7,965 bases of DNA from JANWHF01 sp036276235. GTDB lineage: Bacteria > Planctomycetota > Phycisphaerae > Tepidisphaerales > Tepidisphaeraceae. The stretch is from positions 1 through 7,965 of the forward strand of contig DATBDZ010000314.1 of NCBI GenBank assembly GCA_036276235.1, given 5' to 3'. Position 1 is the stretch's first letter. The number at the start of each line of letters is the position of its first letter. The position numbers were made by a program, and so were the translations under genes. This document shows, piece after piece, positions 1 through 5,076 of this stretch. The notes under the pieces are model-generated. The model was given only the letters and a program-made list of their open reading frames with translations. It ran no database searches and was not told where the DNA came from.

Positions 1-1
1 G

Positions 2-235
2 GTTTCGCACAACAGCACGCCGCTCAAATTTTTCGTCGGCTATTCCGGCTGGGGCGCGGGGCAGTTGGAAGGGGAGATCGAATCCGGGGCATGGCTCTCC
101 GCGCCGGCCAACAAAGACCAGGTCTTTGGTGAGTGCGAAAACCAATGGAACCGCCTGCGCCGGCGCATCACGTTCAACGTGATCCACCCGTGGCTCGATC
201 CGCGATTGATTCCGGATGATCCGACGTTGAATTGA
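2..235 (+). CDS. YqgE/AlgH family protein, C-terminal part (cut by window edge)
   Basis: Only the last 77 residues are present; the reading frame is open from the left edge to TGA at 233-235. The fragment contains the family's most recognisable stretch, FFVGYSGWGAGQLEGEI at about residues 10-26 of the fragment, followed by SGAWLSAPA. It ends in a helical segment and the tail PRLIPDDPTLN. YqgE/AlgH proteins are usually about 185-200 residues, so a little over half of the gene is missing. The family is widespread and cytosolic. AlgH was named as a regulator of alginate genes in Pseudomonas, but its biochemical role is unsettled, so no function is claimed. No damage is visible in this part. A hairpin repeat begins 39 bases after the stop. 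Confidence 0.88.
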   Translation, partial: VSHNSTPLKFFVGYSGWGAGQLEGEIESGAWLSAPANKDQVFGECENQWNRLRRRITFNVIHPWLDPRLIPDDPTLN

Positions 236-274
236 GCACGCGCACTCCGCTGACACAAAACATATGCGGTGATC

Positions 275-349
275 GTCATGCTGAGGTACTCCGAAGCATC
301 TGGCCACTCGCGCGAACAGGCCAGATGCTTCGGAGTACCTCAGCATGAC
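275..349. repeat. 75-bp perfect hairpin repeat, copy 1
   Basis: Two 31-base arms (275-305 and 319-349) are exact reverse complements around a 13-base centre containing TCGCGCGA. The ends are GTCATGCTGAGG and CCTCAGCATGAC. The same unit, also 75 bp, recurs at 2128-2202. No target-site duplication is visible and no protein is encoded. It sits 39 bases after the AlgH-like stop, so it could form a strong 3'-end RNA hairpin, but no T-run follows as in an intrinsic terminator. From memory, elements with these ends are scattered in many environmental genomes. It is best described as a REP-like or MITE-like palindrome. Confidence 0.9.
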
Positions 350-513
350 GGGTTACGGGGCCGGAACGGTTCCACCAATCTTGCACGCCAACATCACCCG
401 CACCAGCATTTTGACTTGCAACGCTTGCCGCTAAGAATCTGCGAAGCCCGCCGAAACGCGAACGCGAGAGCGCGTAAAATCCTCGGAGATTTTCGTCATC
501 GCCGATTGACGTA

Positions 514-543
514 TTGACAATGCCCGACGCATCGCCTTAACTT
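514..543 (+). promoter_or_regulatory. Weak candidate promoter for the glycosyltransferase
   Basis: TTGACA at 514-519 matches the sigma-70 -35 consensus exactly. At 17-18 bases downstream the best -10 candidates are TTAACT (537-542) or TAACTT (538-543), both poor. Transcription from here would leave a leader of roughly 140 bases before the gene at 692. The -35 alone is suggestive; the assignment is tentative. Confidence 0.25.
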
Positions 544-691
544 GTCGCGCAGTAGGAACCACCCGGGGGCCGGAGAAATGCTGGTCTGTTAGCAGCCGAC
601 TGCTCATGGGATGAGCGTTGGTTGGCCCCGGTCACGCCGCGGCTCCATCAGTCGTTTAGATAACCTGTGCAGGGAAAGAGTAGATCCGACG

Positions 692-2053
692 ATGCGCGTC
701 CTCATGCTTGGATGGGAGTTCCCACCGTTTATTAGTGGTGGATTGGGCACCGCGTGCTATGGCCTGACCAAGGCAATGAGCACGATCGGGCAGGATGTCA
801 TGTTCGTCTTGCCGCGCCCGGTCGCCACGCCGTTCTCGACACACGTGCGGCTCGTGAGCCCGCGCGCCGGTTCGCCGTTGGCGCTGCCGAGCACCGAATA
901 CCGTCTCGATGAATTCGAGAATGTAAGCTTCCGCACAGTCGATGCGCAGCTCTCGCCCTATGGCACGCCGGAAGATTACGTCGAGCAGGCAGAGGCGCGC
1001 AAGAAAGCCGCCCCAAAGCCGCCGGCCCCCGAGCCTAGCCCGGCAGCGGTTGTCTCCTCCACCGCCAACACACCGACACCTGGCTTCCTGCAAGGCACCG
1101 CGACCGGCAACCACTACGCCGGCGATCTGTTCAGCGAAGTGCAGCGCTACGCCACCCTTGCCGCCGAGATCGGTCGGCACGAAGGGTTTGACGTCGTTCA
1201 TGCTCACGACTGGATGACCTTCCCCGCCGGCCTTTCCGTGGCGGCCATGAAAGGCGTGCCGCTGGTCGTACATGTTCACTCCACGGAGTTTGACCGCAGC
1301 GGCGCGCACGTCGATCAGCGCATCTACGACATCGAACGGCGAGGCATGCACGGCGCAATGAAAGTCATCGCGGTAAGCTATCTCACAAAGAACCAAATCA
1401 CCCATCACTACGGCGTGGATCCGACGAAGGTCGAAGTCGTCTACAACGCCATCGAGCAGAACGGCAACGGCTTTGACGCCGAAAAATACAAGATCCACAA
1501 GGACGAGAAAATCGTCCTGTTCCTCGGCCGCATCACCATGCAGAAGGGCCCCGAGTATTTCCTGCAGGCGGCCAAGAAGGTGCTCGAGGTGATGGAGAAC
1601 GTGAAGTTTGTGATGGCCGGCAGCGGCGACATGATCCGCCGCACCATCGAGATGGCCGCCGCCATGGGCATCGGCCACAAGGTCCTCTTCACCGGCTTCC
1701 TGCGCGGCGCCGATACCGAGCGGGTCTTCAAAATGGCTGACCTTTATGTGATGCCCTCGGTGAGCGAGCCGTTCGGCATCGCCCCGCTCGAAGCGATGAG
1801 CCACGATGTCCCGGTCATCATCTCCAAGCAATCGGGCGTCAGCGAAGTGCTCACCCACGCCCTGAAGGTAGACTTCTGGGACATCAACGAGATGGCGAAC
1901 AAGATCATCGCCGTCCTGAAGCACCCGCCATTGGCCAGCACGCTTCGCCAGCATGGGAGCTTCGAGGTGAAGCAATTGAGCTGGGTCGATTCAGCGCGAT
2001 CCTGTGTGCAGGTTTACGAGACGGCACTGTCGATGATGAATGGGCGGGGATGA
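692..2053 (+). CDS. GT4-type glycosyltransferase, glycogen/starch synthase-like
   Basis: This 453-residue retaining glycosyltransferase has the GT-B fold. The N-terminal Rossmann half starts MRVLMLGWEFPPFISGGLG, where GGLG (residues 16-19) is the donor-loop motif of the glycogen-synthase/GT4 group. HAHDW is at 170-174 and a VHVHSTEFD stretch at 193-201. The C-terminal half begins near 270, with LGRITMQKG at 278-286 and the E-x7-E signature EPFGIAPLE at 359-367, which binds the nucleotide-sugar donor. A Pro/Ala-rich low-complexity insert (about 104-131) splits the N-terminal domain. The open frame extends upstream to an ATG at 611, but those 27 residues do not resemble the family. The ATG at 692 gives the canonical N-terminus and has a purine-rich stretch (AGGGAAAGAG, 671-680) upstream. 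Related proteins are often annotated as glycogen synthase and can occur beside GH57 amylases; no such gene is visible here. The donor and acceptor cannot be read from the sequence. Confidence 0.9.
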   Translation: MRVLMLGWEFPPFISGGLGTACYGLTKAMSTIGQDVMFVLPRPVATPFSTHVRLVSPRAGSPLALPSTEYRLDEFENVSFRTVDAQLSPYGTPEDYVEQAEARKKAAPKPPAPEPSPAAVVSSTANTPTPGFLQGTATGNHYAGDLFSEVQRYATLAAEIGRHEGFDVVHAHDWMTFPAGLSVAAMKGVPLVVHVHSTEFDRSGAHVDQRIYDIERRGMHGAMKVIAVSYLTKNQITHHYGVDPTKVEVVYNAIEQNGNGFDAEKYKIHKDEKIVLFLGRITMQKGPEYFLQAAKKVLEVMENVKFVMAGSGDMIRRTIEMAAAMGIGHKVLFTGFLRGADTERVFKMADLYVMPSVSEPFGIAPLEAMSHDVPVIISKQSGVSEVLTHALKVDFWDINEMANKIIAVLKHPPLASTLRQHGSFEVKQLSWVDSARSCVQVYETALSMMNGRG

Positions 2054-2127
2054 GCGGCATATGCTTTCCGTTCCGGCCCGGATACTGAAATTGCCAACAC
2101 GACTCTAGAACACCAGCGCAAAAAGCC

Positions 2128-2202
2128 GTCATGCTGAGGTACTCCGAAGCATCTGGCCATTTCGCGAAGGCAGCCAGATGCTTCGGGGTACCTCAGCATG
2201 AC
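2128..2202. repeat. 75-bp hairpin repeat, copy 2
   Basis: This is the second copy of the unit at 275-349. Arms 2128-2157 and 2173-2202 pair over 30 bases with one mismatch, which becomes a G-U wobble in a plus-strand transcript. The 15-base centre contains the palindrome TTCGCGAA. The stems are nearly identical to copy 1 while the loops differ. It lies between the convergent ends of the glycosyltransferase (stop 74 bases before) and ssb (stop 34 bases beyond), where it could act as a two-way transcript end or RNA-stabilising hairpin. Confidence 0.9.
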
Positions 2203-2236
2203 AGTTGTCCATATTCCCTAGTTATATAACGATCCC

Positions 2237-2674
2237 TTAGAACGGAATATCCGCCTCCTTGAACATCACTTCCTCGCCGAATGGCGCTTCGCCTTTTTGA
2301 GGTTGCTCTGCAGCGGAATGCTGTTCCCCGCCGCCTTTCCCATTACTTCCGATGAACTGAAAGTTCTCGACCACAACCGATACCTTGCTGCGGCGGCCGA
2401 AGCCCTGCTTGTCTTCCCAGGTGTCGTACTTGAGCCGACCTTCGACGAAGAGCGGCTTTCCCTTCTGGCAATACTTTGCGATGGTCTGCGCCTGTTTGCC
2501 GAAAGCCGTGCAATCCAGGAAGCAGGTTTCTTCGCGCTCTTCGCCGCCAGCGGTGCGATAATGGCGGCTCACCGCCAAACCAAAATCCGCCAGCGTTGTG
2601 TTGTTGGGCAACTGCTTGATCTGCGGATCGCGCGTCAGATTGCCCATGAGCATGACTTTGTTTAATGCTGCCAT
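2237..2674 (-). CDS. ssb: Single-stranded DNA-binding protein (SSB)
   Basis: This 145-residue SSB binds and protects single-stranded DNA and recruits repair and replication partners through its C-terminal tip. The OB fold covers about residues 1-108. It begins MAALNKVMLMGNLTRDPQIK and contains LADFGLAVSR, FLDCTAFGK, KGKPLFVEGRL and VVVENFQFIG, all classic SSB blocks. A short Gly/Gln-rich linker (109-135) leads to the acidic tip FKEADIPF, a near-canonical DDDIPF partner-binding tail. At 145 residues it is shorter than the E. coli protein (178), the difference lying in the linker. The start is fixed by GGAG at 2684-2681, six bases upstream of ATG. It is not in the usual rpsF-ssb-rpsR setting; instead it follows a Sak4-like ATPase on the same strand. 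That suggests it may be a second, recombination-dedicated SSB and not the housekeeping copy. Confidence 0.95.
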   Translation of the reverse strand: MAALNKVMLMGNLTRDPQIKQLPNNTTLADFGLAVSRHYRTAGGEEREETCFLDCTAFGKQAQTIAKYCQKGKPLFVEGRLKYDTWEDKQGFGRRSKVSVVVENFQFIGSNGKGGGEQHSAAEQPQKGEAPFGEEVMFKEADIPF

Positions 2675-2692
2675 GATTTGCTCCGTAGAGGG

Positions 2693-2793
2693 AATGAGTA
2701 GTCAGAGCGAATAAGTAGGCAGATAATCCGCTGTTCGCTTGAACCTCCGGATTCTGACTACTTATTCACTCTCATTCGTTCTGACTACTTATT
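2693..2793. repeat. Four-copy 14-mer cluster (> > < <) between ATPase and ssb genes
   Basis: The unit AATAAGTAGTCAGA occurs on the plus strand at 2693-2706 (AATGAGTAGTCAGA) and 2710-2723 (AATAAGTAGGCAGA), and on the minus strand exactly at 2753-2766 and 2780-2793. The outermost arms 2693-2715 and 2771-2793 form a 23-base inverted repeat with three mismatches. The two right-hand copies share an exact 15-base direct repeat (2752-2766 and 2779-2793). The cluster fills most of the 126-base gap between the two minus-strand genes. Its inner edge is 8 bases upstream of the ssb Shine-Dalgarno, so in the shared transcript it would fold just before ssb. Confidence 0.8.
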
Positions 2794-2800
2794 TGCACTT

Positions 2801-3643
2801 TTATGCCGCCGCTGCGGGCAGGCGATTTCTTACGTACTCAATGCACTTGGCGATGAGATCGGCGGGCATGTCTTCCCAATCCTCGACTCCCGCCTTCGCC
2901 AGCCATTTCTCGACTGAACCCTCTGGAAGACGCACAACGCCCAGCAATTCCTTGATCTGCTGCACCTGCTCGCGGCTGGCGAGCGGCACCACCTGCGCCT
3001 CTTTTTCCAGGAGGCCGGCGTCATAGCGCTTCTTGATCGCGTCGTAGCTCCACTCAAACACATCGTCATCGGGGAACTGCTCCAGACGCGTCTTCACGAC
3101 CTTCGCGTAGCGCTTCTTTCCCTTCTTGCCCAGCTCGACGACCAGATCAAACCAGTAATCAAGCTGCCGCCAACCATCGAAGGTGTAGCCGAGCTTGGCG
3201 AAGTTCTGGCCGTACTCGGTCTTGGCGTGGCTGGTGATCACCACGTTCATATCCAACGCCATGATCAGATTCGCCAGGCGCTTCATCTCTTTGTTAGCCG
3301 CGCCGTAATGGCGGCCAAAATCCGCACCGACCTTCGCTTCGCACTTGTCCAGCAGATCGTTGTAAACGGTCGTGATCGGATCGATCACCAGCGTGCGGAA
3401 ATCGTGCTTTTCGGTTAGCAGCGATTTCACTTCCTGGATGACTTCATGAATGTCGTTGGTTTGATAGACCACCGAGCCCGACTGCCCGATCAGCTTGTCA
3501 TAGTTTTCGGCGCCGCGCTCGGCGTCGATGATATAGCTGTTGGGGAATTGGATTGCCGCGGTCGTCTTTCCCACTCCCGCCGGCCCGAACATGAAAAGCT
3601 TTAATCGCTTTTCAACCGCCTGAGGCTTCTTTGCTCTAAGCAC
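2801..3643 (-). CDS. Sak4/AAA_24-type RecA-like P-loop ATPase
   Basis: This 280-residue protein has a RecA-type ATPase core. Walker A is GPAGVGKT at residues 20-27, Walker B is LVID at 85-88, and VVITSHAK (134-141) fits the sensor strand of phage AAA_24 ATPases. The C-terminal helices (about 222-275, including EQVQQIKELLG and EKWLAKAGVEDWEDMP) look like the accessory tail often seen on phage recombination proteins. The open frame reaches an ATG at 3706, but that start lacks a Shine-Dalgarno and gives a non-homologous basic N-terminus. The GTG at 3643 has a very strong Shine-Dalgarno seven bases upstream and lies about 75 bases inside the predicted transcript. Sak4 proteins are RecA-like annealases that act with a cognate SSB, and ssb is the next gene downstream. 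Other proteins of the AAA_24 family remain uncharacterised, so annealing activity is inferred. No exonuclease or other phage gene is visible next to it. Confidence 0.85.
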   Translation of the reverse strand: MLRAKKPQAVEKRLKLFMFGPAGVGKTTAAIQFPNSYIIDAERGAENYDKLIGQSGSVVYQTNDIHEVIQEVKSLLTEKHDFRTLVIDPITTVYNDLLDKCEAKVGADFGRHYGAANKEMKRLANLIMALDMNVVITSHAKTEYGQNFAKLGYTFDGWRQLDYWFDLVVELGKKGKKRYAKVVKTRLEQFPDDDVFEWSYDAIKKRYDAGLLEKEAQVVPLASREQVQQIKELLGVVRLPEGSVEKWLAKAGVEDWEDMPADLIAKCIEYVRNRLPAAAA

Positions 3644-3650
3644 GATACGT

Positions 3651-3659
3651 CTCCTCTCC
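3651..3659 (-). promoter_or_regulatory. Strong Shine-Dalgarno selecting a GTG start
   Basis: On the minus strand this reads GGAGAGGAG, seven bases before the GTG at 3643-3641. It is the strongest ribosome-binding site in the window and is the main reason for preferring the GTG over the ATG at 3706. Confidence 0.8.
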
Positions 3660-3715
3660 GGTAAGCGATTCCTTCCGCTTTTCGTCGTCCGACCGGCACG
3701 GACCACGCCCTTATC

Positions 3716-3737
3716 GTTAGCACTATGTTAGGACTAT
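3716..3737. promoter_or_regulatory. Tandem 11-bp direct repeat over the ATPase promoter (putative operator)
   Basis: GTTAGCACTAT (3716-3726) and GTTAGGACTAT (3727-3737) are directly adjacent and differ at one base. The 11-base period is close to one helical turn, so a protein could bind both units on the same DNA face. The pair covers the -10 element and the predicted start of the ATPase transcript, the classic place for a repressor site. The binding protein is unknown. Confidence 0.5.
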
Positions 3738-3754
3738 TTTACCCCCTGTGTCAA
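3725..3754 (-). promoter_or_regulatory. Predicted sigma-70-type promoter of the ATPase-ssb unit
   Basis: On the minus strand a perfect TTGACA (3754-3749) is followed after 18 bases by TAACAT (3730-3725, four of six matches). Transcription would start near 3718, giving a leader of about 75 bases to the GTG start. The local sequence is AT-rich compared with the flanking genes. Confidence 0.6.
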
Positions 3755-3887
3755 TCAAAAAATTCGCGTTTCTACATGTCAAAAACCCCGATTGTTTGGT
3801 CACTTCAGATATACGTTTTTTGGCGCATTTTGATCGGGATTTTCGCGATGCTTCCCGCACAAAACGCACCGAACTCAGGCACCCTGC

Positions 3888-3916
3888 TTTACCTTCCGGC
3901 GGCTCATCCTTACTCT
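3888..3916 (+). promoter_or_regulatory. Candidate promoter immediately before the SDR gene
   Basis: TTTACC (3888-3893), a 17-base gap and TACTCT (3911-3916) lie just six bases before the ATG at 3923. No Shine-Dalgarno precedes that ATG. If real, the transcript would begin at or next to the start codon, making the gene leaderless. Both hexamers are only partial matches, so this rests mainly on spacing. Confidence 0.35.
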
Positions 3917-3922
3917 GCTGAC

Positions 3923-4897
3923 ATGCCCCAGCGCATCCTCATCACCGGCGGAGCCGGATTCATCGGTTCGCATCTGGCCGAGCGGCTCTTGGCCGATGGC
4001 CACGCCGTCACCGTGCTCGACGATTTCTCCACCGGCCGCATGCAGAACATCGCGCCCATTCTGGACAAGCCCGGCTTCCAGCTCGTGCGCGATTCAGTTG
4101 AAAATGAAGCGACGGTGAATACGCTGATCGCCGCCAGCGATGCCGTCTATCACTTGGCTTCCGCGGTCGGCGTGCAGCTCATCGTCGATGAACCCGTCCG
4201 CACTATTCGCACAACGATTCATGGCACCGAGGTCGTCCTTGAAGCCGCCAATCGCTTTCGGCGGCCTGTTCTTATCACCAGTTCATCAGAGGTGTACGGC
4301 AAAGGCGCGCGCGTTCCGTTTGATGAAGACGACGATGTCGTGATGGGCCCGACGAAATCAAGCCGCTGGTGCTACGCGTATGGAAAGGGGATCGACGAAT
4401 TCCTGGGGCTCGCCTATCACCGACAGTTCGGTCTGCCGGTCACGATCGTGCGGCTGTTCAACACCGTCGGCCCGCGTCAGGTCGGAATGTACGGCATGGT
4501 CCTTCCACGCTTCGTCGAGGCGGCTCTGGCGAATCAGCCGCTCAATGTTTACGGCGACGGCAAACAATCCCGCTGCTTCTGCCACGTCAGCGACGTCATC
4601 GACGCCATCACGCGGCTCATGGCAGTGCCTAAGGCGCCGGGCCAGGTCTTCAACGTCGGCAGCGACGAAGAGATCAACATCAACGATCTCGCCGCGCGCG
4701 TGATCCGACTCGCCGGATCAAGCAGCACCATCCAGCACATCACCTACGAGCAGGCGTACGGCCAGCGCTTCGACGACATGGCCCGCCGCGTGCCGCGCCT
4801 GGATAAGGTGCGCTCGGTTATTCCGTTCCAGCCGAAGCTGAATCTCGATCAGATTATCAAGTCGGTGATTGAGGATCGGCGCCAGCAACGTGCATGA
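3923..4897 (+). CDS. NAD-dependent epimerase/dehydratase (extended SDR)
   Basis: This 324-residue extended short-chain dehydrogenase/reductase should act on a nucleotide-activated sugar in the cytosol. The Rossmann NAD-binding motif is GGAGFIG at residues 9-15, with LDDFSTGR at 32-39. The catalytic residues are in TSSSEVYG (119-126) and the Y-x3-K pair Y151/K155 within YAYGK. RLFNTVGPRQ (177-186), VYGDGKQSRCF (209-219) and HVSDV (221-225) form the sugar-nucleotide domain typical of GalE, UDP-glucuronate decarboxylase and dTDP-glucose dehydratase relatives. Motifs alone do not decide among these substrates. The frame is open back to 3725, but the region before 3923 is AT-rich and overlaps the divergent ATPase promoter. 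The ATG at 3923 starts directly at the family N-terminus (MPQRILITGG). The length is normal for the family and no damage is visible. It could feed glycan synthesis alongside the GT4 gene, but is not in an operon with it. Confidence 0.9.
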   Translation: MPQRILITGGAGFIGSHLAERLLADGHAVTVLDDFSTGRMQNIAPILDKPGFQLVRDSVENEATVNTLIAASDAVYHLASAVGVQLIVDEPVRTIRTTIHGTEVVLEAANRFRRPVLITSSSEVYGKGARVPFDEDDDVVMGPTKSSRWCYAYGKGIDEFLGLAYHRQFGLPVTIVRLFNTVGPRQVGMYGMVLPRFVEAALANQPLNVYGDGKQSRCFCHVSDVIDAITRLMAVPKAPGQVFNVGSDEEININDLAARVIRLAGSSSTIQHITYEQAYGQRFDDMARRVPRLDKVRSVIPFQPKLNLDQIIKSVIEDRRQQRA

Positions 4898-4943
4898 ACT
4901 CCGGCGTTGGAAGGGGACGGACAGATTGGGCGACAAGTTCGGT

Positions 4944-4980
4944 TCCCTACTCCGGTACTCCTGAAAACGCGGGGGAGGGA
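4944..4980. repeat. Imperfect hairpin carrying CCGGTACTCC
   Basis: TCCCT (4944-4948) pairs with AGGGA (4976-4980), and TCC/GGG bases inside extend it with a bulge. It contains CCGGTACTCC (4952-4961), a 10-mer that recurs in another hairpin at 7507-7516. It begins 46 bases after the SDR stop and may be a decayed member of a palindromic repeat family. Confidence 0.35.
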
Positions 4981-5057
4981 GAAACACCAGCCGCCTAAGT
5001 GTCACGCGTCCGCGGAGAACGCTCAACGGGGCTTGTGGTATCCGAAAATGGTCCCCT

Positions 5058-5066
5058 TGGTAGAAT
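5058..5066 (+). promoter_or_regulatory. Candidate extended -10 promoter before the glycoside hydrolase
   Basis: TGG directly followed by TAGAAT (5061-5066) makes an extended -10 element with five of six hexamer matches, ten bases before the ATG at 5077. No good -35 lies at 16-18 bases, which extended -10 promoters tolerate. The implied leader is only a few bases, again without a Shine-Dalgarno. Confidence 0.3.
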
Positions 5067-5076
5067 CAAACGAGCC

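Larger units (their letters stand above)
236..691. other. Intergenic spacer between algH-like gene and glycosyltransferase
   Basis: This 456-base stretch has no convincing gene. Short open frames through 269-517 merely read through the hairpin repeat. It holds the 75-bp hairpin at 275-349, a short AT-rich inverted repeat (AAAATC at 476-481 with GATTTT at 488-493), a weak promoter candidate at 514-543, and a 5-bp hairpin (AGCAG 591-595 with CTGCT 600-604). The rest shows nothing I can interpret. Confidence 0.6.

Noticed and set aside
269..517. Small plus-strand open frame over the first hairpin repeat
   Set aside because: It translates the repeat itself and non-conserved spacer; a similar spurious frame occurs at the second repeat copy.
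611..691. N-terminal extension of the glycosyltransferase from ATG 611
   Set aside because: The 27 extra residues are unlike the family, and the ATG at 692 starts exactly at the conserved MRVLMLGWEFPP.
656..1975. Long minus-strand open frame (439 codons) opposite the glycosyltransferase
   Set aside because: It is the antisense shadow of a GC-rich coding gene: His/Arg/Ala/Asp-rich translation, no family motifs, and the plus strand carries clear GT4 motifs.
3644..3706. ATG start at 3706 for the Sak4-like ATPase
   Set aside because: It would give a very short leader without a Shine-Dalgarno, and the extra residues are partly encoded by the Shine-Dalgarno of the downstream GTG.
3725..3922. N-terminal extension of the SDR gene from ATG 3725, including a hydrophobic stretch
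   Set aside because: It overlaps the divergent ATPase promoter, is AT-rich, and the Rossmann motif needs no leader. The hydrophobic run is most likely chance.
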